Part shown: piece by piece, positions 9,625 through 21,640 of the stretch
Numbering within the stretch: the first letter of the stretch is position 1
Layout: every line of letters starts with the position of its first letter
Assembly: GCA_035578175.1 (NCBI GenBank)
Contig: JAQMRL010000001.1
Span: 51,545,553 to 51,609,552, forward strand
Direction of reading: 5' to 3'
Length of the DNA stretch: 64,000 bases
Source of the DNA: Catonia carolina
Taxonomy: Eukaryota; Arthropoda; Insecta; Hemiptera; Achilidae
Program-made: the position numbers and the translations under genes
The notes under the pieces: generated by a model
Databases searched by the model: none
What the model was told of the DNA's origin: nothing
The model's input: only the letters and a program-made list of their open reading frames with translations

Positions 9625-11849
9625 TTGTCAAAAACTCATATGGACGCATAAATTTGATGTAATGAAACATTAATGTGATCTGTATTATACAGAAAGGTTA
9701 TGATACTCCTACATCATAATATTTCTGCTTATGCCTTAAACATTGTTGATAATCAATAATATCTCTACGATTAATGAAAGCGTAGGTACATGATATGAAA
9801 ATTTGTTACAATTTTTATTCCCCTAAGCTGCAAATATGATCAAACATTTAAAAAAAACGACAACTGGGATAACATAAATTTTACAAAGAGTATGCTTATC
9901 TCTGATAAACTCCTTGAAAATTTCCTCATCCGACAGATTTTCTTTTGAAATATTTAATTTAAGGATAGTCAAAAAACTTAATGGGTTATACTTTTGATGT
10001 TTCATGTTTTTCATTCAACACAATAAACATATGAAATGATTCATTACAGTGAGAGAGAAGCAGCATTTCAGAAATACTTTTTGAATTTTACGTTCCTTAG
10101 ATCTCAAAAAAATTATCAAGACAAAGTTATTTTATGGGTGTCTTTTAAAAAAAGGTTTAGCGGTACAGACGCAGTGTTGAGACAGATAAAAAGGTTACCG
10201 GTCAAACCATAATAAATTGTTAATTTCTATTAGCAGTAAAATAGAATGACTTTGTATACAGATACGATTACCTTAAAATTACTACTGATTTTATTCAAAG
10301 TAAATTTAGCTAAACTGGAAATTATACCGTTTGCTGAAAGAAATTCTTATGCGGTGTACAATACGTCATAGTTCTGTATTTGATCCCACAATCTAAACCC
10401 TGAAGCGCTAGTTCTGGTTTATTTATTTCACCCGACCGAGAGTAATTTTCATTTATTAATAATAATTGTGTTTGTCTATATCTCTTTCTGTTTTTATCTT
10501 TGGCTTAGGTGTGAACACGACGATGGGCGGAGTTTTAAACGAGTTCAAATTATTGTCTGCACCTTCCCTATTCTCGAGAATAATTTATGTGCATTCATAT
10601 TCTCGTATGATTATTGCTCGGAAATAAATGATATTATCAACATATCGAATGGCTATTTACAACGCAGCCGGTTAGAATTTTAATGGCCGTCTATGGAGGC
10701 ATCAGTTTTAAAATGAACAAGTAATTTATGTCGCACAGAGAAAAGGTGTGTTTTATATATGGATAAATTAATTGCAGGATATAAACAATCTGTCAGGGCC
10801 GAAACGTGTGAAGGGCGTATACCCTCGGCCGACCTGGCAGCCAGTAATTAATTCGAATCGTAAAATATCGGCCTGACTGCAATAAAATATCGCTAAGTAA
10901 TTAAAGCCGCCAACTTCTCAAGTGATACAGTATCAACACGGCTCTACGAACACCGACCGGGCAACGTCTAACCTACCTACAACAGTTTACTGCTACACGC
11001 CGTCTTATTTATTGCTTGCGTTCCTCACTAGATAGATATTTATTTGATAGAAAGATAAATTACGTTTATTAATTTTATTCTTTAAGAGCAGTCATTCCGC
11101 GACAGTAAATCGATTTTCTGATCTATGTTCACTCCAGTAAAATAATAAATAAAATCATCAACGCAATAATTAACCACTGATTATAATATTTCATTTATAC
11201 GTGCTATTTTATTTATTTGTTATTGGATACAAAGTATGCCACGTCGTCACGCTTTTTACAACCAATTTATTATAAATAACGTAGTGAATTATATGAGCGC
11301 ACATTAAATAAGTACTTATACGCTTTTTACTTAGTTTTATTTTATTATTGAGTAATGATTACTAATATTTCTCTTTTGAACCCAACCTTGCACCGAGTGA
11401 CGACGTCGGTTATTAAGAGGGGAGTCTAGCTTTAAAAAATATATATTTTTGTGTTGCAAATTAGTAAAAAACATTTCTGTGCCTGAAATTCAGCTATTAT
11501 TTCTGTTAAATCCTGAATAGGAAGTGTTACTTCAAAAATTTACCCTCATTCCCTATAATCAAGGCGAGGTTAAAAATTAGTCATTAGTTCCATAAATAGT
11601 TCCATGAGTATTTCATCGGTACCTTGAAAAATGTACATGGAACTGGCGTCAAAATGAAGGTAAATAGGCCCCTAATCATCTTATGGAACCATGTGTGCGT
11701 GCAAAATTCCCTTTGTAGTCAACGTTTTAAAAAAATCCTTGAAAGAGAAAAAAAAGGAGAAAAAAATTCCTCTTCTCATTGGATAAATGGTAAGAAAAAT
11801 AATAATTAATAAAATAAAATAGAAAGGTAAGAATCAAACAAAGAGATCT
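9625..11849. other. Non-coding; possible conserved island at 10780-11000
   Basis: AT-rich with chance ORFs only. The stretch 10780-11000 stands out by higher sequence complexity and G+C, with several homeodomain-type cores (TAATTA, AATTAATT). It could be regulatory DNA, but only comparison with related genomes would show it. Confidence 0.35.
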
Positions 11850-12180
11850 ACTTAAAAGTGGAAAAACTTTCACACTCAATCAGAAAAATAAGATTATTAC
11901 AATTTTATGGCCCTATTTACAGAATTGACGAATCGAGGTTAACCAAACAAATCTTCAACATTTTAAATAAGCACAAAGCTAAAATCCCGTGGCACCAAGA
12001 AGTAAGTAAAGAACTGGACATTTACAAAATTACACCAGAAAACATCTACAATAGAGAAAAGTTCAGGAGTTTAAAAAAAACTTAGAGTTTCAGGAGGAAA
12101 ACCAACAAACGCCAAGAAATGGTTCGATAAAAGAAGGAAAGAGCATTCAGGAAAGACGAAAGAAGCATAAGTTAGAAGGC
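11850..12180 (+). mobile_element. LINE fragment, extreme C-terminus
   Basis: A 75-codon open stretch (11858-12085) contains IRKIRLLQFYGPIYRIDESR, then LTKQIFNIL, then IPWHQEVSKELDIYKI, then IYNREKFR. This resembles the LRFFGHI.RMDE.RLTKKIFD....W..EV..DL......I.DR..FR ending of a LINE ORF2 family. In another frame near 12100-12170 comes KWFDKRRKEHSGKTKE, like the KW.EERR.AHSERMK end of the same proteins. The RT core is absent. A related fragment lies at 56480-56700, and the extreme end of such a protein is seen at 50748. Confidence 0.7.
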
Positions 12181-13961
12181 TGATTAATCCGTACCCTTTA
12201 AATTGGGTAATTCGAAAAAAGGAAGGTGACGAATTCTAAAACAATAACAATAGTTCGTTAAAATTTATAACTTAGTCTAAATTTAATACTGTTTGTTTCC
12301 ATTCTTGTAAAACTGTTATCGGTATTGAAGATTTAGAACCAGGAAATATGAATGATGATTGGTCTTTTTAAAATTTAGTAATTAATTTTGATATAACTTG
12401 TTTTACAGCGGCAATGTTAAGGCTACAGGTATTTTGGATTTATCATGGAATTTTTAGAACTTGTTCAAAAATTTTAATTGGAAACGTTTGAATATATTTT
12501 TATTTGAAGTGCTGAATTCCATAAGTGTAAAAAATTCGATATGTCCATATGGGTTTTAAAACTGATTTGTACAAAACAATTTTTGATTTGCTTGTTAAAA
12601 GGTTAATGGTTTCCAACTAACCATTGTAATTTAAGTACTGTGTCAGCTCAAGTTTTTTCTCTTTTGTTATTATATGACATTTTTATGTAAGGGTTATTTG
12701 TAGATGAATTCTAAGTAGGCACTTTACATTGTTTCTTTTGGTAGTATAATATTATTTAAAGTTCTTGGTGAGCAGTAATTTTACTAAGTATGAATGTAAT
12801 GAGTATATAGATTCTTATGATTGATAACATAAAATTATTATATTATAATTTTATATCATAAATTATTATTAATAACTGTTTTATTGAATTTTGTTTTTGG
12901 TAGACAGAAATAAAATAGGTTTGGTTAAAAATTGGTAAGAAAGTAGCATCTTTTTCAGTGCCATTTAAATTATTTTATTTTAAGAAATTTCAATTATTTT
13001 ACGTTGTAAACATATCACCTTTAAAATATAAACTAAATTGTTTCTCGTTAGGCCTACGTTAATGAAGAACATTAACAAATGATTTCAATATAATAAATTA
13101 CTCTGTTAAAAACGGAGGCAGTGTAAAGAAATTCGAAAAATCTTGCCTACAAGAAAAACTTTTAATTCTGCATACCAGACTTGTAAAGACAGTCTGTTTG
13201 GTGAATTATGAACATTTCACCCGGTCCAAAGAAAAAGCTGAAGAATTTGTGGAACGCCGGCTTAATGTTTGCCCTCGTATAAAAGCAGCTCTTCTTCATA
13301 CCGCCCTTATCCGACTCCTTTAATCTCGGTTATAAAAAGATATTATACGAAAGGTAGACTACACGTTATAACTTAAAACGTGTAATAAATTTTTAAATTA
13401 AATAAAATATATAAATAAATAACTGGTTTTTAACTCTTGAATTTAAATTGATTGGGCATGTACATCTTGATTTCTTACACTATTATCAAATGTCAAGATT
13501 ATTTCAGAAAACTATCTTCACGCATAAATCACTGAACATAAAAACATTTATTATAGACATGGTTTACCTTAAACATAATTAGGCTTTTCTGGCTTTATAA
13601 ACATTTGTCACCACTAATAAATTACTTTAAATACTACCATTTCTTTTCAACTTGTCCTAATTATTCAAAAATTCATTTGGTTCTAAAATCCGTTTTTATA
13701 GTAATTAAACAACGAGACAGATTTTAATTAAGTTCAATGTTAGTTAAGTGATGATCTAAACTTTCTTTTTTTATGTTTTATAATAAAGCCGTGTCAATAC
13801 AATTAAAGAGAGCTAAGGAATTTTGTAATGGTTGGTTTTAACCTGTTAAAATTTTCTGAACCTTACCAGGGAATCCAACTTGAGATTCTAAAACTTCTGC
13901 CCAGTACCGAAATTTCTCATCGGTCTAAAAAAATTCAGTTGCTTAAAATGTAACTATAGAT
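12181..13961. other. Non-coding, very AT-rich; one GC-richer island
   Basis: Mostly low-complexity AT sequence. The stretch about 13200-13330 is richer in G+C and of higher complexity than its surroundings. It holds no convincing frame, and is either a conserved non-coding element or a decayed repeat. Confidence 0.35.
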
Positions 13962-14468
13962 TACTGGTCACAAACTAGCGGACACCGGTCCGCGTCCGGA
14001 CCGTCGACTCATATTTTACGGACCGTGAGTTCTAGAGAATAATTTATTTTTGTATGTAGATCTTATTCTCGTGTGTGATGTGATTTTTTTACGTTTAGAC
14101 CGTGCTGAGAGCAACTAATGATGTTAACACAACATATACCTAAGTTTCTCTGAAAAGAAAACCTAGTTGATACTCGGTGGACAAGTTTAAGGCCGCGATC
14201 AGGCTGAAAGCAACTCGTAATAACGCCGCGCTTCGAAATACAATGACTACAAACTTTGCACACACGCCTACAGTAGTTTGAAACTGTTTCTACATTCTAT
14301 TGCTAAACCTTTTCAAAATCAACCATTAGTATTGAGATTTATCATTTAAATTGCCTTATCTAAACTTTTAGAGTCGGCAAGGTTGGCCTAAGTAAAAAGG
14401 TGGCCGGAACGTGGCAATCTCATCAAAGGTTTAAACGAACCTTGATCAAATTTAGTTGATGACCACTG
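13962..14468. mobile_element. Possible hAT-like non-autonomous element
   Basis: The left end reads TACTGGTCACAAACTAGCGG and is followed by a GC-rich stretch (CCGGTCCGCGTCCGGACCG) of the kind seen at many hAT element ends. The right end, reversed, reads CAGTGGTCATCAACTA. Thirteen bases after the first few (TGGTCACAAACTA against TGGTCATCAACTA) match at eleven positions. The eight bases outside each end (CTATAGAT and GTACAGGT) agree at five, compatible with an old 8-bp target duplication. No transposase is present. Confidence 0.4.
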
Positions 14469-17324
14469 GTACAGGTACTACTGAAAAATTAAATTAGAAA
14501 AATAAAACATGAAGACTATCACTGGGTGGTCTCCATCCTTACGCCGTTCATGTTATTATTTGTACCACGTCACACCCTCATTTGTAATTGTGATACAATG
14601 TATAGACACAAATCTGCAATAAGATCAAACATTACAAAAATGTAATATACGTATGTTAATTGCCTTAAGTATGTTATAAAATTACAATTATTACTGAAGG
14701 AAGGATAATCCTTTTTGTAATTCTTATTTCACACAAGATTATATTATTTTTACATTATTAAAATTATTTCAAAAATGTTGTTAAAATGAATTAATTCGTT
14801 TTGATTTGCAAGCACAGACGAAATCTTGATATAAAGTTTCTGATCGGAAGGACTTAGGATACGAAAATTTGGGTAAAAGATATAATTCAGACAAAATCCA
14901 AATTTATTTTGAATTTGTAAATACATTACGATTTCATAGAATGAAGCAAATCTAGTCTAAGTGTTTTAATAAACAAAGCTCATTGCTTGCAAATACTCGG
15001 TTTATGTTATTAACGTAGGATCTTGTCTTTAAACACGACATTGCATAAACCAGGACTATGAGGAGACGTGTAGAAAGACAACAACGTTTCCAAGTTTATC
15101 TCAAGAGCTGTTATTTCTGTTTACACGGGACGTGACGCTACATCAAAGGGTGACAATGACAGCTGCTGTTTCTAATTTGCCGCGTGACACTCTGTCCCGC
15201 ATATTCACTCACTCGCCTTTACGTACCCCTTGACTAAATACTCAACTGCTCTGAATATCGTTCATCTGAGACATCCTTTGAAATTAAGATAAAAAGAATT
15301 GCTTAACATGACAAATTTTACGGTTATCAGTTAACGGATGCTACATTTTAAAAGTTACTTGTTTTTATTCCCATACATTCTGAGGAGCATCAGTTATAAA
15401 ATAACAACTTAGCCTATATTTCTAACATGACCATTAGATAATTAGTTATTGTCATAAATTAAAATTTACTATTATTTAATGAAACTTAATTTTCTAAATT
15501 TAGAGGTAGGCCGGTTGTTTCGCGACACGTCTCATTAATTTTCCGTTCTACTTATTTATTTTTTAATTATCAAAGTAAAAGAAATTTCAAAACAAAGTAG
15601 TTCGTGAGTTTAAGAACTTGCAAGGCATTTTGCCAAAGTGATAAAACTGAAAAATACATTTCAGAACATGGATAATAATTTTTATTCCTTGCAACCATTG
15701 TATGTTCAGTAAATTACAACTTTGAAATAATAGACAAATCTTTTGTTAACCCATAACCACTATATTACTATAACCTAGTTACTCAAATTCAAACGGCTCA
15801 GTATCTTGATTATCATTAGTATTTTCTAAAGATTAAATAAAGACTTGTCTAATCACAAGTTTAATTTTCATAAGGTGGTCTAAAATTTTCATGAATTTCA
15901 ATGTCAGTGATTCATTTGGACTTCATTAATTCTCCTCCAGTCCCTCTCTTTACTATCAATCAGTGGTGGATTTTCAGGAGGCTCTAGGTAATCTGAGATG
16001 GACCATTAATATATCATATCTAAAAATAAATAGGCAATAAATACACTTCATTTAATAATAATGTATAATAATCCATTCAATAACATTTTATGGTTTTACA
16101 AACAAAATTCTGTATAAATAGTTATATTCAACTACAAATGTAATAACAATTATGTCACAATATTTCAGATAATAACGTAAAAATTTTTAATCGTAAACTA
16201 ATTTGTTTCAATATCATAAGTATAATATAGCCTACAATAAGATAAACTTTTATTTTCGTAGCGTGAGTCAATGTTTTTAATACAGTACGTAACAGCGCTC
16301 CGGCCATATAAGCAATGGTATCTTCCAACTGTTGGACAAAGTATAGTAATTCAGATATACGAGTAATTTTTTTGAATTGAGAAGTTAAAAGACTGTTGTG
16401 ACTGTTCTGCTGTGCAGAACACTGCGTTTGATAATTATATTTATTCGCCTAGAGTTTAATTAAGTAGGATGATCTGATCCATAGATGCGGGCCACTTCTA
16501 TCTAGACGTGATTCTCTCCAATAAGTAAGGCGATTTGGCGTACGAGTAGAACAGTACAGTTCTTGAGTTTTAATGGTAGCTCTGACCTTAAGGACGCCAA
16601 GATGGAGTGAGTAACAATGTGGGGTGATTATCCTGAATTTCTACAAACATCGTACACACATTAATCACAACAAAAATAAATCATTCCGCTGAGAAATCGT
16701 TGCTTGATTGCTTATTACATTTAAATGGCAGTTTTGTATATAGCCTATATTATATCTTTCATGAAAAATATTATTTTTAATTTCGAATGTACGTAGTGAG
16801 TGTATATTCACCAAGGCGGTTGATGTTTTTAGTTTTACTAATAGCGGCTAGGCTCAACCGGGCGAGAGACACCGTTTAACCTCACGGATTGTACAGAGCT
16901 AACACTGCATTTGGCCGTTAAGTTAGAATAGAATAGGTTTTGCGGACGACAGATTTCTGAAGAGTATCCCTGAAATTGTAGATTCTAAAACTAGCCGGTT
17001 GCCAGTGTACATGTTTTAATAGGTTTAAATATAAATATTTTGCTGATTATTACAAAACTAATCAGCATTAATGGCATTAACTTTAATAACTCCTAGCATA
17101 GGCCTACCATTATAAAAATATTGAAGTTTTCTTTTGTTTTTCCCTTAATGAGTTATCTCTATTCATCAGACACAGGACTTCTTCATTTGTTTTCTTTTCT
17201 TCCCCATATTTCTCTCAACACACGGCGGTATAAGTTCAAAATCTTGGGTTTTGTTCACCAATTAGATTATGACGATATGTAAATGAGGTGTAATCTTGTT
17301 CAGACTCAAGCCGAGTATCCTAAG
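14469..17324. other. Non-coding; possible conserved islands
   Basis: No coding frame. The island 15040-15240 is GC-richer and of high complexity. The stretch 16480-16620 is similar but weaker. Nothing else is supported. Confidence 0.35.
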
Positions 17325-17668
17325 GCTACGGCCGCACTGCAAGAGGCAAGCGTCGAGGCACGTGTTGGTAAAAGCCAAGAGTCTTGTGCAAGATTAACTA
17401 TGGCCGGACTGCACGAGGGAGGTAGCACATTGCAACTAGCTCAGTCGAGGTAGTAAACAGTATAGCCACCAGGGGTATGATACCAGCCTCCACACTTACC
17501 GAACCGACAAGTTGGTTAGCTAGGATACACGCCTGGTTTCAAAAAGTGCTAGGTGGCTCCAGTACGGCCACCACCATAAGATTTCACGTGTTGGTTTTAG
17601 GTGGAAGAAGCATCCTAAGACCATTTCCATCTTGCCTCGTCACTTGCCTCCTGCAGTGCGGCCGTAGC
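17325..17668. mobile_element. TIR element (MITE), about 344 bp
   Basis: The left end GCTACGGCCGCACTGCAAGA (17325 on) is matched, inverted, by the right end GCTACGGCCGCACTGCAGGA (ending at 17668). The match continues as GGCAAG.G.CGAGGCA, about 40 bp with a few mismatches. A third, degenerate unit of the same repeat is inside at about 17400-17430 (ATGGCCGGACTGCACGAGG). The right flank is TTAA and the left CTAA, so TTAA may be the target. ATCCTAAG also lies near both ends. I cannot assign a superfamily. The 92-codon open stretch over this region (17477-17755) crosses into the next repeat and is not a gene. Confidence 0.65.
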
Positions 17669-17689
17669 TTAAAAGATCCTAAGAAATTA

Positions 17690-17866
17690 TGGTTAATTGA
17701 ATCCGAACTATCAAAGTACATCGGTAATCACTTTCTGGTATTAAAATCTATATGAAAGTTATACCTTTACTAGGCTTTGAACCACGGAACTTAAACCTTC
17801 ACAAATCAGCAGTTAAGCAACTGAATTCTTGGTGACTACTTTACCACTAGACCGACCCGGTAGCTT
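17690..17866 (-). mobile_element. tRNA-derived SINE (family S2), minus strand
   Basis: On the minus strand the copy begins with GGGTCGGTCTAGTGGTAAAG, which contains an A-box-like TAGTGGTAAAG. Then come a tRNA-like body and a degenerate B box, GGTTCAAAGCC. The tail carries GATGTACTTTGATAG and AATTAACCATAATTTC. The tRNA-derived head with both Pol III boxes, and a body unlike the other SINEs here, suggest a separate family. It begins only about 20 bp after the TIR element. Confidence 0.65.
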
Positions 17867-18124
17867 GAATAAGGTTGTTGAATAAAGTCTGGTAACAATA
17901 GCATTTACCAATGCTGAGAAATTCGCCATGAAAATTTTAATAAGGTACCTAATTTTTATAAAACGAGCAAGTACTAATTAAACCTGTTTGCTGAAACAGT
18001 ACATGATTTATAATTTTTTTAAATTAAAGAAAAGTATTTCAAGTTGTAGAAACGTTATTTTGATACTATCAGAAAGCGCTCAATTCCAACTATATACCAA
18101 TTTTAAAATCTTAAATTAATTTTT

Positions 18125-18435
18125 AATTTTCTACCACCCCTCTTTTGGTTAAACGTCCGACTGTTCTGCAATTATTGCTAATGCAATAACTGCAATAAGA
18201 CGGTGAAGGATGAAATAATTTTTTGTAACGTATAAAAATATGCCGTTCCTAAAAGGGATTCAAACCCAAAACCGTCTTATCTCCCCTTAGGCTAAATTTA
18301 ATTACAGCTAACCTTTTAACACCTTTATCAGAAACTTTATAGTTTAATTCATAAAATTTTATCCACGGATCTAAATCAGCTGCTAAATAGCTGAATCGTG
18401 GCGATGGCTTCACCATTACACCAAACCGATGGGTT
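18125..18435 (-). mobile_element. SINE sharing the S1 body, minus strand
   Basis: Read on the minus strand: a head with GGTGTAATGGTGAAGCC and an upstream tRNA-like segment, then a second region with B box GGTTTGAATCC, then the same body as at 2897 (CATACGTT-like start, ATTTCATCCTTCACCGTCT, GCAGAACAGTCGGACGTT, AACCAAAAG). The head differs from that of the 2897 copy and the whole is longer (about 310 against 180 bp), so this is a related subfamily or a dimer. The 72-codon minus-strand frame across it (18249-18467) is only the SINE read through. Confidence 0.75.
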
Positions 18436-19082
18436 AAATTAGATAAAAATAAACATATCAATTTCAACGGTGTGTGGTCCGCTTCTCCAAGTTAATCAGG
18501 GCATAATTTTTGTCGTTTTATATGATAGTTTACAACTGTTATGAATGGAAGTAGTGATCGTGGGTAAATTAATTTATTGGCATGACATGAGTGATGTGCT
18601 TTGTGACCACATCCATTGATAGGTCTAAATATTACAATTTTTGATCAAGTTAATCGTTAGAGATGCTTTATTTTAAGAAAAACTCTTCAGGGTACACTGA
18701 AGAAGAACAGATAAATTCCTGTGTTGTAGATTAAACATATAAATAAATAAATATTAGTAAACTTAAACAATGCACAGTATATTATAATTCAAAAACAAAT
18801 TTGAAAATATATTTAAGCAATAATTGTTTACTTCTATGATCGTTTTTGATCTGTTTCAAAATTATTGTTTCTGAATGTAGAGATATTTTGTAGATAACTT
18901 TTCGTATAATCTGATTTTAGGTTGGTTTATCATCGCTATTACGGATGACAAGGGTTGGATAATGTACCTAAAATACTTCCTGTTCAGTACAGAGAGAACG
19001 TCGGATACAGATAACTGTATAGCATACACTCATAGTCGAAACAAAATGATAAACATCTAGGAATCGGATTACATGGCTTGAG

Positions 19083-19180
19083 GCGGCGGTGGCCGAATGG
19101 TAGAGAGCCAGAGCGCGGGCAATCAGCCGGTGGTCCCATAACCCGCCAACCAGGCGTTTTGCCAGCCTCATAATAACATA
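19083..19180 (+). mobile_element. Possible SINE head (tRNA-Ser/Leu-like)
   Basis: GGCGGTGGCCGAATGGTAGAG has the A-box form of class II tRNAs such as tRNA-Ser or tRNA-Leu. The expected B box is badly degraded (GGTGGTCCCATAACCC). It is a tRNA-derived fragment; SINE status is a guess because no A-tail is visible. Confidence 0.35.
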
Positions 19181-19369
19181 GTGTATGTATTTATGCTGTC
19201 GCCCCGCTTTGATGTCGGCCATTACATTTACAAATTTATGCGCCTTTGTTTCTTGCTTCATGACATTACAGTTTGTATTCATGAGCGAACGTTTGCCGGT
19301 TAGCATTCACTAAACTCTGTTCACACCTCACTCTCTGCTTCGCCCTCAGCCCTTCACATAAAGGAAGAA

Positions 19370-19520
19370 GTTAGTGCGCGCCCGAACGATATGCATAATG
19401 TTTATGTTTATGTTACAACTGTTTTGCTATTGACGGCCATAAAAATGCATATTGTATTACATGTAACTGCCCACTAGCTAATATCTATGCATTTCGTTTT
19501 TATGCTAATTACCGATGTTA
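19370..19520. promoter_or_regulatory. Candidate conserved regulatory island
   Basis: Within 150 bp there are GGCCATAAAA (Hox/posterior-type TTTATGGCC reversed), ATGCATATTG, TATGCATTTCG and ATGCTAATTACC (homeodomain and POU-like cores). The density and spacing are typical of developmental enhancers, but this is pattern reading only. Confidence 0.3.
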
Positions 19521-20109
19521 AATGACTCTGCTGGTAGACTTACTTGTATTGTAAATTTCCCTTTTACGAAGTCAATAAATCTTTCTCATTTCCAACAGTA
19601 CACATTGCAAGTTTACAGCCAAGTTTAAAGTTGTTTATTCTAATGAAGCATTAATGAAGTTATGGAACAATATTAACTGCTATATAAAGCCATTACAAGT
19701 TGAATAGGCTACCCATGTTGAAAGCGGCAATATAGCAGAAGGAAATATACAAAATTTAAATTTAGTTTGTTTTTTACATTATTTATACTCTTTCAATAAT
19801 ATAAAAATTTGAATAAAATAGTTAAATTATCTAGACTTATTGGTGCTACCATCGCTGCTTCATCGCGGATTACCTGTATGGGTACAAATGCAGTTTAAAA
19901 AGTAATTGATATTATTGAAGAATATTAAACTTTTAAAGAACTTGGACCTTTCTAGTTAGATATCTTGGGATACTATTAAATATAATGCGGACAATCAAAT
20001 AAAAATATAAGAAACAACATTAAAAGCTCGATCAACGTTCAAAAAAGTTAAGAGTTTTATGTAGGTAGTTAAGAGATCTCAAAATTTCCTAACAAGTTGG
20101 TTACCTTCA

Positions 20110-20545
20110 CCGCTATGAAATTCCAATTCTGCTACAGGTGTTGAGGCTTGGACTTAAAACCGCCACGACATGGAACTACTTGAGACGTTTCATGTGTACT
20201 ACAGAAGGATGTTCAAAATTTCCTGAATGGAAAAGTCCGCAACTCGGAAATACTTCAACATTTAGATAAGTGCACTAAAATTACAGGCACTATTAAAGGA
20301 AGAATCGGAATACTTTGGACACGTGACTAGAAATCAGTAAAACTATCGTTACAAATTATCAAACAAAGGATGGTAACAGGTGAACGTGGTCCAGCTAGAA
20401 GAAATACGTACATCGTGCCTCAAAACACAACGAGATTTGTTTGGTGTAGTTCTGAGTGAGCTTTTTAGACTTTCTGCCAAAAAATGCAAATTACCGTGAT
20501 TATTGCTAACGCTTAAGATGATAAGGTTCATGCAGAGAAGAGATA
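20110..20545 (+). mobile_element. LINE fragment (RTE-like), 3' end
   Basis: The plus strand reads VEAWT, a stop, then HDMELLETFHVYYRRMFKIS, then EYFGHVTRNQ. In shifted frames come RTSCLKTQRDLFGVVLSELFRL and SAKKCKLP. The series follows the RTE-like C-terminus (RLEAFEMWCYRRMLKIS, LGHVMRN, SCLKNLRDWFG, LFRLAANKVKIA) seen also at 4690. Many stops; catalytic domain missing. Confidence 0.7.
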
Positions 20546-20819
20546 AAACTTTGAGTTGAAATAATGTAGGTTTTCAAGTTCTACAATTTAGGAATACATA
20601 AATCCTTATATGTGTGTTTCTCTAAAGGCCTCCACTCTAACCACTGAGTAATCAGTTAAGATTTTAACTTGGGTTTTTTTATCCATTATTTAGTAGGATT
20701 TAAGAAGTTAACTTAATAAAACATACTTCACGTATTACTTTAGAACTTAATTTTTTTAGCTATACTTAGATACCTTCAATTGGGAAATCGAAATCTACTT
20801 TCTCACAAGTAGCTATGAT

Positions 20820-21640
20820 ACTAACCTAACCAAAACCTCTCCCCGACACTGACCATGGGCACTGAACCTGCCTTGAAGCATGAACACTGTGCCATGGTGT
20901 ACCACGATCTCCTATTAACCGGGATGAGGCTTCTTGATGAGCGAACCCACCTCTGAACAGCAAGCCATGGGTGCTCCCAAGAGCAAGCTCTCACAGACAT
21001 ACACAGTACGACTACTCTTCCACCACAATAATATCCAGGAAAGACATAAAGTCTCCTCCCCGCATGACGCGGTTTCTGAGTGCCGCCACATGCTGCCTAC
21101 GCCACAGAGGGGACAAAAACTTCAGAGCAGGCGGTTCCTGAAGACCCGCGGGGCTCCGCGCCACGGTACAGATACTCCTGTTACAGTCAGCAGGAGCAGC
21201 TGCAGGTTAATCACACGAGCTGATCCCCTCCCAACCCTTCCACTGCTTTCTGCCGCAGAACGCGATACACCATACTCTCGACCGCAGTCCAGCAATTCTC
21301 ATCCGCGATCATCTTCTTCATTACAACCTGAACATTCAGTTACCCAATCACCGCTACACCTTCCGACCTAGCCCATTCCCATGGTACACACTCAAAAATC
21401 GTGTGCTCTATGTATTCAATGCTCCGCAATAGACAAAAATGCTGCTGTTGCTTAATGACCTTGCAAATAAATACTCCGTAAAAACCACCCATAGTAAGCA
21501 CGCAGTAAGGAACTGTCTCAATTCATAAGACACCTCCCCATGGGACCTACCTCGCCTGTAGTTCCGCTATTATCCGATGCGTCCATCAACTTACCGTTAC
21601 CTCGTTCCACGATTAAACTTAGGCTGCTAACAAAAACAGT
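20820..21640 (-). mobile_element. R1-clade LINE fragment, 3' end
   Basis: On the minus strand, reading across frameshifts, one finds LTQFLTGHGCFRKYLCKVI (about 21480-21540), then FCLYCGALNTIEHTIFECVPWEWARSEG (about 21370-21440, landmark only). R1-clade ORF2 proteins end with just this series: a T.FLTGHG.F..YL segment followed by a C..C...E..EH..F.CP.W...R zinc-binding block. Downstream to about 20820 is the probable 3' untranslated part, GC-richer than the flanks. Frameshifts and missing upstream domains show it is dead. The 145-codon plus-strand open stretch here (20934-21371) is its shadow. R1-clade elements are characteristic of arthropods. Confidence 0.72.

Larger units (their letters stand above)
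18436..20109. other. Non-coding; tRNA-like patch and candidate regulatory island
   Basis: AT-rich apart from 19080-19520, which is described separately. The 112-codon minus-strand open stretch at 18968-19306 has no motif and spans a tRNA-like repeat, so I do not call it a gene. Confidence 0.4.

Noticed and set aside
18968..19306. 112-codon minus-strand ORF
   Set aside because: It spans a tRNA-like patch and shows no recognisable domain, signal peptide or codon signature.
20934..21371. 145-codon plus-strand ORF
   Set aside because: It lies antisense to the R1-clade LINE end and has no motif of its own.
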